Assembly (NCBI GenBank): GCA_033060915.1
Contig: CM065381.1
Coordinates: 30,215,836-30,279,835, forward strand
Length of the DNA: 64,000 nucleotides
Direction: 5' to 3'
DNA from: Euryodendron excelsum
Taxonomy: Eukaryota; Streptophyta; Magnoliopsida; Ericales; Pentaphylacaceae
In this document: positions 19,771 to 30,884 of the stretch, in pieces
How positions within the stretch are numbered: the stretch's first letter is position 1
Layout of the letters: each line of letters begins with the position of its first letter
The notes under the pieces: generated by a model
The model's database searches: none
What the model was told of the DNA's origin: nothing
The model's input: only the letters and a program-made list of their open reading frames with translations
Made by a program: the position numbers and the translations under genes

Positions 19771-21793
19771 AAACACAAGTTTCTATGTTTTTGGATAAAG
19801 ATCTCCAGTGTGCCACACTTTATTTTTTTATTTTTATTTTTTGTAAGTATCGCCGTGAGACTGGCTGTGGCAGGGTATTGTCTTATCAAGGCTTGTCTAG
19901 TCTTGGCTATGGAGAGGCCTAGGAGGAGGGGAGTCAGGCATCTCTGCAAAAGGGAGATCCGGCAATATCAAGAGGACGGGAGGGGTCAAATTAGGTCTTG
20001 ATGTGTGAGCTGGCTCTGGTTATAAATAAGGTGGAGAGGTGGGTGGTGCTTATTGGGGTTTCTCATGAGAATCGATCAGAGAGGAATTGAAAGGTGGGGA
20101 TGGGTGGCATAGGAAAAGAGCAGATGCTCATTAAACACACATAACCCACGTCGAGCGTACCGTTACTGATGTGCCTTTGTTTGCCGAAGGGCGATCGCTC
20201 CGGAGGTGGCAGGTGGTGGGGGGAGGTACGGTTGGTTCCATGGCTACACGTGTCGAATGCGATGGTCAGGGCATCTGGCTCCATGATGGGTAGGCCTGTA
20301 CTGGAGTGTGATGTGTGCAAATGGCCCGTTTGCTGTGCTCATGCAGCACACATAACCACCACCAAGCATGCCGTTACCGGTAGGCCGGTGCTGGGCCGGG
20401 GGCCATGGCCCCGGAGGTGGCGAATGCTTACTGGAGGTACAGTGGGTTCCACCGGTGCACGCCTGGAATGCAATGGTTGTGGCATGAGGCTTGATGGTGG
20501 GCGCGCTTTGACGGAGTCGAAGGGGAGCTGACAGCCCATCTCGCGCCTAGGCTGCGACCAACACGGTGGAGAGCCGATGGGCTAAGGATCTGTCGTGGAA
20601 TAGATAGTTCCAGCAGAGGGGCCCCCGAGGGTCTTGTCGACGTGCTCGAGCGGTCAGATTGTAGTGGCTGATTGTGGGCAGGAGATGTCAAGAATCTCTG
20701 AAAAGAAGGTAGGTGTAATGATGTGTGCCTTGGGGTATGAGTCCAGCAGGCTATAAATAGAGGTTAGGAGGGGGGGGGGGGGGATAAACATTTACCGGCC
20801 CTCAATGGGAGTCAGCGATGGTGAGGGTGTTCAGGGTACGCCCGATAGGAGTGGGTGGTCTAGGAAAAATTTCAATGTTAAAGTCTACCGCGTGAGGGGG
20901 AAGGTGAGATCCCGAGGGGCCGCAACTTTCTCCTCTCTGGTGTTGTTTGATCCCTGTGCTTGAAGGGGATGTTGGGTAACTCAGGAGCGGAGGGCACCTG
21001 AATAACCAGAGACTACTGGGGCGTAGGTTCCCTCCTAGTATGAGGTGCAGAGACCCGGCCCGTGGGACACTCAGGTGGGAGCGGCTCGGCCTAGGGAGCC
21101 ACTGCGGCATCTTCGGAGGAGACTGTGTGCGGGTCGCGCCCAGCTCTGACACTGATTCAGGTGTAAGCGGTGCTTGCTGGTGTAACAGGGCCTGTTTACG
21201 TGCGACCAGGGCCAGGTGGGGAAGCGGGCAGCGCAAGCGGTGCACTCGAGGAGGAGGCCGGCCTCGAGCTATTTATCTGGCATCTAGGGCGTATAAGCTT
21301 CTTCCCCTCCTAGGATATTTGGAATTAAATGTGTCGGGAATGAGAGACGCGATGTGCTCGGGGAGGAGGCTGGCCTCGAGCTGTGTATCTGGCATCTGGG
21401 GCATATAAGCTTCTTCCCCTTCTAGGATATTTGGAATGAGAGGTGTCGGGAATGAGAGACGGTTTGATGTTCGGGCGCATGATCCTGGGCTATGTGTAGC
21501 GGGACCTATCTATCCTCCTATGGAATCTTTGGCATGGGGGCCCGCTGAATTTGAGGATACAGTGTAGGGTTTTTTGCTATTTTATAACAAGCTCAAGAGA
21601 GCTAAGTTGTGATAGTAATGTAATTTAAAGTACTATTTTGAAATAAAAGTTGATGATTGAGGTGCCGAAAATTCTTGCTATTCTTTCTTGGTTACATGTA
21701 CAAAACGTTATTGTCACGCGGTAAAGGCTAAACTCGCAACAACGCATAGTAATTACAATGATAAAGGCAAAATAAAACAGTCAAGGCTGGGTG
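19771..21793. other. region between the PMD gene and the end of pol
   Basis: GC-rich, no sound coding sequence. A possible extra PMD exon (19851-20001, GCCGTGAGACTGGCTGTGGC onwards) follows a T-rich acceptor-like stretch. Two internal duplications are present: ~220 bp (20116-20310 against 20341-20500, sharing ACACATAACC and GGAGGTGGC) and ~120 bp at 21280-21465. A 14-G run lies at 20770-20783. AAATAAAAG at 21642 is a possible plus-strand poly(A) signal. Confidence 0.5.
21280..21465. repeat. imperfect direct duplication of ~120 bp
   Basis: GGCATCTAGGGCGTATAAGC and GGCATCTGGGGCATATAAGC start two units that both continue with TTCTTCCCCTYCTAGGATAT, then TTGGAAT, GTGTCGGGAATGAGAGACG. The preceding GGAGGAGGCYGGCCTCGAGC is also repeated. 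Confidence 0.7.
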
Positions 21794-22336
21794 TCATAGA
21801 TGATAGGCTTTAAGCCACTTGGCATTGATGGGCGACAGGGCTGCAGTGGAGCCGGGTGTAGTGATTCGATAGTACCCGCTGGCGTTAGTTTCTTGGATTT
21901 CAAAAGGGCCTTCCCACTTTGGCACTAATTTGGTGGTAGAGGTTCCTCTCATGATTTGGGGGGTGGCTCGCAGGACCAGATCCCCTTGCTAGAACTGTCG
22001 TGGTCGTACGAGAGCGTCATAGGCTCGCGCGATGCGTTGTTGGTAAGTGCGGCGGTTGGCCTGCGCCCTGTCGCGATGTTCGTCCAAGGACTCGAGCTGC
22101 TACGGGCGTTGATCATGGAGCACCCCACTAACAAGGGCAATTCGAGTTGATGGAATGGTAATTTTGACTTAAAGGACGACCTCAGCGCCGTAAACCAAAG
22201 AGAAGAGTGTCATTTGGGTGGAGCGCCGCTTGGAGGTTTGATACGCCCAGAGCGCCATAGGCAGGACATGAGCCCATTGGGTTTGGTGGTCTTCCAGCGT
22301 TCGACTGAGGATTCTAATGAGGTTTTTGTTCATTGT
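21794..22336 (-). pseudogene. Tat element integrase, C-terminal part
   Basis: Minus-strand end of the polyprotein. Reading leftwards from the solo LTR junction: NKNLIRILSRTLEDHQTQWA, LPMALWAYQTSKRRSTQMT, FSLVYGAEVVL, then decayed sequence with stops, ending in KWEGPFEIQETNASGYYRI and INAKWLKAYHL before TGA at 21794. This is the typical end of a Tat-lineage integrase. It continues across the inserted solo LTR into the frame at 27469. Confidence 0.85.
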
Positions 22337-23219
22337 TGTGGCGCCCAGATTTTTTGCACTCGAGGAATACTCACACAAGCGGGAAAAACACTGTACTCTC
22401 TCGTTAGAACTCACCCTCCTAAAAGAATGAGTGCGACTAGGTTTGAATTGAAAAACTGGTTTGAATAAAGGGCTTTTGAAAAAGATTCGGAGTCGCCACC
22501 TAACTTGATTAAGGTAAGTTAGGTCACCTAAAAACTAAGAATAATCCAAAGACTACTCTTAGGGTTTTGGAACACGATTTTTGAAAATACCACCTCAAGC
22601 GAGGGATTTTAAGAAAACAGGTTGTTTGACAACCTTTAGAAAATATTTAGCCCTTTTTTGAAAAATAACTCCTTTTGGTCTTTGAAATCAGTGATCCTAG
22701 GTTCGGAGGTTGGTTACGTATAAGGAAGACGCACTAAGCTATCACCCTACCCCGCCTTTCGGTACCTACATGTCAATCTACCCTAGATTCACCTATGAGA
22801 GTCTTTAACCAACTATAGTTCAATCCTATCCATTCTAGAAAAATAATGTTTAAAAAAAAGAAACTAACATGATGCATGATATGCAAGGGCAATAGAAGAG
22901 AATTGAAAAATAGATTTGAAAAGAGATTGATTTGATTTGAAAATAGGTTTGAAGAGATAGAATTGAAATTGGAAAGTTTGAAAATTGAGAGTAGAAATTT
23001 GAAAATAGAAATTTTGAAATTAGAATTTTGAAAGTAGATTGGAATTTGGGATTTGAAAATATGGAGACCGCACCCATGAGGGTGGAATTAAAAGTTTGAA
23101 AAGTGTTGTGACCACACCTATGAAGGTTGCCTACGTATCCCTTTGGGGGAATCAGGTCAGTCGTAGTTCGGACAAGAGTCCGATTGAAAAGAGATTGATT
23201 TGAAGAGAGAGATTGGATT

Positions 23220-24860
23220 GAAAGAAAGAGATTGAATTGAAAATTGGATTTGACTTGAAATTAGAAGAGGAGATTGAAAATTGAAATTGAGAAGATTGGA
23301 CTTACTTTAGAAAGATTGATTTTGGAAAGACTTGGTTTTAAGAAACCTAGACTTAGGAAAGAGAAGAGACTTAGAAAATATTTGACTTGACTTGGAAGGT
23401 TTAGGAAATTAGGGAATATTGGATTTAGGAAATGTTTGAATTAGGAAAGGTTCGATTTAGGAAGGTTTTAGAATTAGGAAAGTTTCAACTTAGGAAAGCT
23501 TTGAATTTGGAATGTTTCAACTTTAGGAAAATTTTGAATTAAGAAAGTTTCGAATTAGGAAAGTTTTCAAATTAGGAAATTTTTTGAAATAGGGAAGTTT
23601 TGAAAGTTGAAAAGTTTCGAGTTTAGAAAGTTTTCGAAAAAGGAAAGGTTTTAAGATTAGGAAAGTTCCCAAATTAGGAAAGTTTTGAATTTAGAAATGT
23701 TTTGAAAATAAGGAAGTTTTGAAAAAGGTTTAGAATTTGGAAAGTTTCAAATTAAGAAAGTTATGAAATTTGGAATGTTTGAAAAAGGAAAGTTTTGAAT
23801 TTGGAAAGTTTTGAAAACAAGGAAGTTTTAAAAATAAGAAAGTTTCGTTTTGGGAAAGGTTTGAAAAAGGAAAGTTTTCAGTTTAGGAAATGTTGGAATT
23901 ACGAAAGTTTCGAGTTTGGAAAAGTTTTAGATTTGAAAAGATTTTGAAGTTTTGGAAAGTTTAGAATTTAGAAAGATTTGAAATTTAGAAAGTTTAAGCT
24001 TTAGAAAGTTTTATGGTTTTAGGAAATCTTGAGATTAGGAAAGGTTTGAATTTAGGAAAAGTTTGAAAACTTAGGCTTGAAAAGTTAAGATTTGAAAAGA
24101 AGGTAGAATTAGGAAAGGGTTGAATTAGGAAAGATTTGGATTTTGAAATTTAAGAAGAGATTTAAAGTTTAGGTTTAGGAAACTTATGGTTTAGGAAGGA
24201 ATTGAATTAAGAAAAAGTTGGATTAGAAAAGGATTGAATTTGGCTTCTAAAAGAGAAAGTTTGATTTTGTTTCCAAAAATGGAGGATAGGATCTAGCTTC
24301 CTAAACGGGGAGATTGGATTTGGTTTCTTAAAGGGAAGATTTGATTTGACAAGGATTTGAAAAGGGAGATTCTAGAAACCCTAGTTTTGAAAAATTATAG
24401 TTTTGACGTAGAAAAGAGGTTTTGGAAACATGTATAGTTTGGATGTGAAAACTAGAGGTTTTGGAAAACTAGGTTTAGGGCAAAGTTTGAAAACCATGTT
24501 TTTGGGAAGAAAATTTAGGGTTCCCTAATTGTGGGTTCTAGGGCTTGACTTGGGCTCCAAGGCAGGGATTTTTGGAGAATGCGTTTTTGGAAACGAAGGT
24601 TTTCTAGAAGGGAATCCTAGGGAGGAATTTCTAGAGGAAAGATTTTGAAAAGAAAGTTTTTGAAAAGATTTTTGGGGAACGTTTTTAGAAAGTGAATTTT
24701 GGGGAGAGGATTTTGGAAAGGAGTTGAAAAAGGGAGTTTTGAAAAATAGATTTTAGGAGGGAGTTTTTGAAAATAATTTTGGAGAGGAGAGTTTTAGGAA
24801 AGTATGTTGAAAAAGAGATTTTTTTAGGAAAAGATTTGAAAAGAAAGTTTTTGGAAGGTA
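23220..24860 (+). repeat. degenerate C-poor purine/T repeat in solo LTR B
   Basis: Counterpart of 10500-12170: variants of TTAGGAAAGTTTTGAATTTGG and AAAAGGAAAGTTTTG dominate, with very few C on the plus strand. The spacing is irregular and the copies diverged, so it is an old array. Confidence 0.7.
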
Positions 24861-26819
24861 TGAAAACATCTCACTTCCCTAAAGCGATTCCAGCCATAAG
24901 AAGGCTAGAACCACTTTAAGAAAGTGGTTTTGGAAAACAATAAGATTTGAAAATATAGACCAAAAAGGTCACTTTTAATGTGACACTTTCCTAAAGCAAT
25001 CCTAGCCATGGAAAGGCTAGAATCACCCTAGAATTTTGATTTTGAAAACAAGTTTTTGAAAAAGAGATTTTGATGCAATTTTGAAAACAAGTTTGAAAAC
25101 GATTTTGAAAACGATTTTGAAAACGAATTTTGGAAGATGCAAGACTATGATATGCACAATGCAATTTGGGGTCGTGAACATACAAGGCTAAGGCTTCACC
25201 ACACAATCATGGGGGGCCGAACCCACGTGGTCTTTGGTTAGACTAGAAGAAAGCCCCTAACACGGTGACTCTCCAATAGCCCAATCCTACACATGGATCG
25301 GGAATCCCCTTGTTTCAAGCATGCAAAGAAAGGGGGGGGGGGGGGGGAAGAGATGGGGGATTAAAATAGAGAAAACCCAAGTGGGTTAGGAAAGAGAAGA
25401 GAGAGGGGGGAAGTGCGGAAATTTAAATAGGGAGCCTACCGTATGTCTTGTTTATTTTGCGCGTCGTGCTGTCTTCGGTCTTTGTCTTGATCTTCACCTT
25501 CAGTCTTCAAGAGTTGTCTTCAAGCTTTTGATGGCAGCTCTTCAAGTCTTCAAAGGATGGTTGAAGGCTAGTGTATGAGTATATGGGGGAGTGTATAAGT
25601 GTATAGGAGGCTAGGGTTTGTTTAGGGTGGCTAGGGTTTGAAGAAACCTAAGGAGGCTAGGCTTTAAGAGGTGCTCGAGCTCTGTATATTGAAATATATG
25701 ATTTTTAGGTTGAGTTTGCGGATCCCTTTCACGTTGAATGAGGCTCTGTATTTATAGAGGTTGAACAAACCTAGCGCCTGTTGCAGTGGCGCCAGGGCAA
25801 AATTGCTCTTGGCGCCACTAGGAGTGGCGCCAGGCCAATTCTTGGCTTGGCACCACTACTAGTGGCGCCAGCCAATTAGGAAACTTTATAAGTCAGCAAG
25901 CAACGTATCTTTGACTAGATTTGGGCGCCTGTACTAGTGACTACCATGCAATTTTTAGCCTGGTTTCACTAGGAGTAGCTCCGAAAGTCCGGGAATGATT
26001 TGAAGGAGTCAGGAATGACCCGGAAGGCCGAAAAAGAGCAGGAACAGCTAAAATAGTGTCCTAGAGGTATTTGACTTGAAAAGTGAGGATAGGATGTGTC
26101 GGAAAGGTTAACCGGGCCTTTAGGGGCAAAACGGTCAATCGGACCGAAAAACTGCCGGGACAGACTCAGACTATCCCTGAAGAAGACTTGGGATCTGGAA
26201 ACATTATTTAGAACGTTCCCAGAGGTTGCTGGTTTGATTTCCAGAGCCGGCGTGAACGAAAAAGGAGACCGGCCCACTAGGGGCAAAACGGTCATTTTGT
26301 ATCGGGTTTGCCGGAACTGACTCGGAATGATCTGAAAAGGTAAAGGAAGGTTGAGAACACTATAAAAAAGTAGTCTTAGGAGGTTACCAGTTTGATACCC
26401 AGAGCCGGTGTGGTCGAAAAATGAGACCGACCCTCCAGGGGCAAAACGGTCATTTTGTACCGGGTTGGCCGGAACTGACTCGGAATGATTCGGAAAGGTA
26501 AAGGAAGGTTGAGAATACTATAAAAAGTATTCTCGGGACATTACCGGTTTGATACCCAGAGCCAGTGTGGTTCCCGGGGCATTCGGATGCCTAAGGGCAA
26601 AATGGTCATCTTGACCGGAAAGTCTCGGAAAAGGTCCAAAGGATAGTTTGGTCATTTTTCACCAAAGTGGGCTAACAGACACTGGTGTTGACCTGGGTTT
26701 TGAGTGTTTTCGCCACTCTAACGGCGATCGTCGTGACACAGGGGTTTGTTGCCAATTCCCTATATCGACCTATTTGTGAGTATTTCCGCTACTCTAACGA
26801 TTTTGTGAGTAGTTTCGCT

Positions 26820-27265
26820 ACTCGAACCGTCTCGAGGAATAAACTGTCTCGAGAGAGGGATTAGAAAGGGGACTTACCATCTCCGAAGAGACATGCCTGG
26901 ATTGGAACCGTCTCGAGGAATAAACTGTCTCGAGAATGGGATTGGAAAGGGGTCTTACCGTCTCCGAAGAGACGTGCCTGGATTGGAACCGTCTCGAGGA
27001 ATAAACTGTCTCGAGAGTGGGATTGGAAAGGGGACTTATCGTCTTCGAAAAGACGTGCCTAGAGTGGAGCCGTCTCGAGGAATAAACTGTCTCGAGAGTG
27101 GGATTGGAAAGGGGTCTTACCATCTCCGAAGAGACGTGCCTGGATTGGAACCGTCTCGAGGAATAAACTGTCTCTAGAGTGGGATTGGAAAGGGGTCTTT
27201 CCATCTCCGAAGAGACGTGCCTGGATTGGAACCGTCTCGAGGAATAAACTGTCTCGAGAGAGGGA
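26820..27265. repeat. ~82-bp tandem repeat, five to six copies, in solo LTR B
   Basis: Units read CCGTCTCGAGGAATAAACTG, TCTCGAGAGTGGGATTGG, AAAGGGGTCTTACCATCTCC and GAAGAGACGTGCCTGGATT. Each unit holds two CTCGAG sites around AATAAAC and the pair GTCTC...GAGAC. Units are much more alike than the rest of the LTR, suggesting recent homogenisation. Both strands show open frames here; they are repeat artefacts. Confidence 0.85.
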
Positions 27266-27468
27266 TTGGAATCAGAAAGGAAAGGACAATGCCCCCAAGG
27301 GCATTTTGGTCATTTTGCCTCTGTTTGGGCCTGGCAGGCCCGCGAAGCGATGAAAAGACGGAATTTGGACCTAGAGAATTGGTTTCGATAGGAATATGCT
27401 CACAATGACTTGAAAACAAGTCTAGACGGAGTGTAGAATGTCGAGCGGTAAAAAATGGGGTGCTTACA

Positions 27469-27790
27469 GTTGCTTTAGCTTGACCGTTTCCTTTTGGGTA
27501 GTAAGGTGTTGACTTGTGATGAATGATGTTGTTTAAGGCCAGGAGTTGCCCCACATTGCGGTTAACGAAGGGGGTCCCATTATCCGAAAGAATAACCTAA
27601 GGAAGCCCGAAGCGGCAAATGATATAACCTAAGGAAGTCCTAAGAATAACCGCTTACAGTTTTGGCAGTGGTGGGCGTAGGTAATGGCATCCGCTTCCAT
27701 AGTGGGCCAGTAGTATCCGAGGTGTATCAGATGCTGGAAAAGCTTGTGACCGCCCTGGTGTTCGTCTTTGTGTGCGAGGTGAAGGAGTTA
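27469..27790 (-). pseudogene. Tat element integrase, N-terminal part with core deletion
   Basis: The minus strand shows the zinc-binding end GHKLFQHLIHLGYYWPTMEA, then DAITYAHHCQNCKR, and after only ~60 bases the end of the catalytic core, SDNGTPFVNRNVGQLLALNN, and PYYPKGNGQAKAT. In intact elements ~90 residues including the first catalytic Asp (WGIDLIGP-like) separate these. They are missing here and replaced by a short duplicated TAACCTAAGGAAG. The enzyme cannot be active. Confidence 0.8.
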
Positions 27791-28339
27791 GGGTATTTTG
27801 GTGCTGGGGATGCATCGGAGGGGGGTGCCTGCGTACCCATGTCTGAACAATTGCCCTTGTTGAAAAAAGAAATGATAAGCCCGTTTTCGGATGAGTGAGG
27901 CATCTATGCAGTGGGTAGGTAAAGATCCTTCTCAAAGGAAGTCAATATGAGGTTGGCGCCAGTCCGCAGGGGTATCAACAAAACGGCATTCGACACGGGA
28001 CGGGAAGACTTGACATTTAATGCACTAATTTTGGAGGGATGTGGCCTCTTGAAACATGGCAGGCCAATAGCATCCCTGCCGCTGGAGATGGCTATGGAGG
28101 CTGGTGTCGACAGTTCCGTAAGAGCGTTCGTGTATTTGATGGAGCTGGAGTTTGGCCTCGTGGGAGTCGATGCATCAAGCGAGGCAGCCGCCAGGGGCGC
28201 GATGGTAGAGGGTGCCCTGATAGATAATAAAGTGCTTTAACTCTTGCAGTAGGAGAGACTGTTGCTTCTCAACCAGCGCAGTCCAAATGAGGGAGCGCCA
28301 ATCACCCGCCTGCGGTTCTTCTGGCAAGAGTTCAGTGAT
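27791..28339 (-). pseudogene. Tat polyprotein spacer, decayed
   Basis: Region between the archaeal-type RNaseH and the integrase zinc finger, where the polyprotein frame is too broken to follow. Open plus-strand frames here (for example 27947-28240) are mirror images of the minus-strand coding bias and are not counted as genes. Confidence 0.5.
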
Positions 28340-29035
28340 CTAGCAGGGGAGTGAGCGCTTAAAAACTTTGATCTTTGTCGGAGTATCACCCACCTCAACC
28401 TTGGAGCCCAGGGTGGCTAGCTCGTCAGGGTGGTGGTTGTGAGACTGCAAGGCGTGCTCCAGGCGGATGGCTACGAATTTGTCCATAAGGCGCTGGTAGA
28501 TGGTTCGGTAAGAGGCCAAGGCTGGCCCCTTGATGGCGAATTCGCCCGTGGTTTGTTTGATGACGAGGTTAGAATCTCCATGAATGCAGAGGTGAGTCAC
28601 TACGAGGTTGGAGGCCGCCAAGAGGCCTAGGATCAAGGCTTCGTATTCGGCCTCATTGTTCGAGCATGGGAAGGCCAACTTGTAAGAGAGGTTGATTGCA
28701 GTGCCCTGTGGAGGCAAAAGGATGATGCCTGCTCCCTCGTTTTCGGCAGCGGAGGAACCATCGAACGTAAGGGTCCATTCCTCCTCGATGGTGGTTACGG
28801 TGGCTTGGAAGTCGTCGCTGGGGAGTTCTTCAGAAAGGGGTTCGTACGTATCGCTCGGGAAGTGGGCCAACAAGTTGGCCAAGGCCTGGCTCTTTATTGA
28901 AGTTGGGGTTTTACAAGTGATGTCATATTCGGCCAAGGATAAAAGCCAGCGAGTTGCTCGGTTGGCGAGTGCAGGGCGCAAGAGTAGAAATCTGATGGGG
29001 TCACACTTGGTGATAAGATGGATGGGGAATGCCAA
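28340..29035 (-). pseudogene. Tat element second (archaeal-type) RNaseH and linker
   Basis: An open minus-strand stretch of 231 residues. The first part ends the pol RNaseH (LANRATRWLLSLAEYDI). After an acidic linker a second RNaseH starts with WTLTFDGSSAAENEGAGIIL, then NNEAEYEALILGLLAASNL, IHGDSNLVIKQTTGEF and HNHHPDELATLGSKVE. Catalytic D, E and D are visible, plus a late D of the HPDE(L)A pattern. An additional aRNH like this is diagnostic of the Tat lineage. It is the best kept part of the polyprotein. Confidence 0.9.
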
Positions 29036-30172
29036 GAGGTAATTTCATAGCTTTTTGGGGGCAAAGACGAGGGCTAAACAATGGCGCTTAATTGGGGTGT
29101 ATCACATTTCAACTCTTTAGATCACGCGGCTAAAGTAGTAAACGGGTCGTTCGATTCCTTCGACTTCTTGTGCCAGCAAGGCTCCTATGGACTTGGGGGT
29201 TGAGGTGAGGTACAATAACAGGGATTTGCCCGGTTGGGGAGGAGTCATGGTGAGTGAGGAGAGTAAAGTGTCCTTGAAGGCCTGGAAGACGGTCTAATGC
29301 ACTGGTAACCATTCAAAGGGGGAGTCCTTCTTTAAGAGGGGGCCGAAGGGTTGGGTTATCTCGGCCATGGCAGGGATGAAACGTCAGAGGTAGGACGCTC
29401 GGCCAATAAAGGTTCGTAGTTCGTCCTGGTTAATGGGGTGCGGCATATCACGAACTGCGGTGAGTTTGGTGGGATCAGGATCGATGTCGTGTCGGTGGAC
29501 TATACAACCAAGGAATTTTCCCGCGATGACGCCGAAGGTGCATTATAGGGGGTTCATTCGAATGTGGTATTTGTTGCATCATTCGAAGACGTGCTGAAGG
29601 TCCTTCAAGTGGGATGTTTCTTCTTTGGATTTGACTACCAGGTCGTCGATATAGCATTCCAATGCCTTGTGGAACATATCATGGAATATCGCGGTTATAG
29701 CCCGCTGGTAGGTGGCTCCCGCATTTTTTAGGCCAAACGACATGACCGTGTAGAAAAAGTTGCCAATGAGGGTTCAGAAAGCTATTTTTGGGGCGTCCTC
29801 GAGTGTCATCTTGATCTAATCATATCCACTGAAACCGTCTATGAAAGAGAACATGTGATGGCCTGCAGTGGCGTCAATCAGTGTGTCAATGCTGAGTAAC
29901 AGGAATTCGTCCTTGGGGCAGGCTCTATTGAGATCGCGAAAATCGATGCAGACCTGGATTTGGCCATTCTTTTTTATGACTGGCACTATACTAGAGAGCC
30001 AGGTGGGATGTTGAATAGGTTTGATGAATTCGGCATCCAGGAGCTTAGTTACCTCGTCCTTGATCTGGAGCTCAACCTCGGGTTTGCAAAAATGGATACC
30101 CTGCTTAACTGGGCGCCCGGCTGGCAGCACGTTGAGGCAGTGTATAGTGATTGCAGTGTCAAGGCCAAGCAT
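29036..30172 (-). pseudogene. Tat element reverse transcriptase and first RNaseH
   Basis: The minus strand shows the RT N-terminus (FCKPEVELQIKDEVTKLLDA, IKKNGQIQVCIDFRDLNRAC, FSFIDGFSGYD), a stop where RTP is usual (near 29780), and the catalytic YIDD intact at 29642-29653 in ALECYIDDLVVKSKEE. Farther left are LRTFIGRASYLRRFIPAMAE and an RNaseH with ERPVYYFSRVI. Several TGA, TAG and TAA stops look like C-to-T changes. Not functional. Confidence 0.88.
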
Positions 30173-30353
30173 CTCGCTGCAGTTCCATGGGAATACATCG
30201 AGGTGGCACTTGATCAGGTCAAGGAGGGCTGTGCGCTGTAATGTAGGAAGATCTTTACAGATGAAGATCAGTTGCGCCGGTTTAGATGGGAGTGCTAGAT
30301 TGACCTCTTCGAGTTCTTGTTTCTGAGGATGTGGCTCATCTTAGAAGCATTCA

Positions 30354-30395
<42 letters not shown>

Positions 30396-30837
30396 TGATG
30401 ACTTTTCTGGAGTTTGGGTTTAGGATCTGCAGTGAGGACAAGGGGCTTTGCCCATGGTGCAGACCTTCCTCGCTTGAGTTTCCGACGCTTTTTGGGTGTG
30501 AAACGAAATGGGGATAAGATGTAGCATTCGGCAGGAGGTGGGAGGCAGTCTTGTTGGTGAGGAGGCGTGCGTAAGGTGGGGCCATTTGGAGTGGGGGTTG
30601 GCCTCGCGCACCGTCATAAACGGTAGACCATTTTTCCATTGGCTCGTCAGAACTTGGTGATAATAAGGATAGCTTCGTGTGGGGGTGAAGGTCGGGCTCT
30701 TCTGGAATGGCTTCGAACGGACAAGGCAGCACGGCCTTGTTTCTGAGGCATTTGGAGGTGTCATTGGGTGTCGTTGGCAATATTCGACCAGCAAGGCAGG
30801 TGGGTGCTGTACAGCGGGGCGGGGGCATCAGACTCAT
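30173..30837 (-). pseudogene. Tat PR-RT linker with a 41-G homopolymer
   Basis: Low-complexity linker of the polyprotein between protease and RT. On the minus strand it codes a proline run (P x13) from the plus-strand G41 at 30354-30394. No motif is recognised. The homopolymer may be an assembly artefact. Confidence 0.55.
30354..30394 (+). repeat. G(41) homopolymer
   Basis: Forty-one uninterrupted G on the plus strand, the longest of six G runs of 11 or more in the window (others at 12645-12655, 20770-20783, 25332-25347, 40576-40588 and 50970-50994). Confidence 0.95.
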
Positions 30838-30884
30838 CCAACTCGCCGTAAAAGCGTGGCCTCAGCCATGTGAGCTTCCGCAGC

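Larger units (their letters stand above)
22337..27468. mobile_element. solo LTR, ~5.1 kb, giant-LTR family, copy B
   Basis: Starts TGTGGCGCCCAG and ends GTGCTTACA, homologous from end to end with 9753-14667. It interrupts the integrase frame, and deleting it joins NKNL... on the left with KGNGQAKAT on the right in one frame. The flanks (CATTGT, GTTGC) do not give a clean 5-bp duplication, so a small change at one junction is likely. It has no coding domains. Internal parts match copy A: C-poor repeat (23220-24860), G16 run (25332-25347), TATA near 25748, and a tandem repeat at 26820-27265. Confidence 0.85.

Noticed and set aside
26818..27204. Open frames of repeated SNPTLETVYSSRRF-like and GINCLE-like words on both strands
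   Set aside because: Produced by the ~82-bp tandem repeat inside solo LTR B; no start context or homology.
27947..28240. Plus-strand frame of 97 codons in the Tat element
   Set aside because: Lies opposite the decayed polyprotein and reads as antisense coding bias; no motif found.
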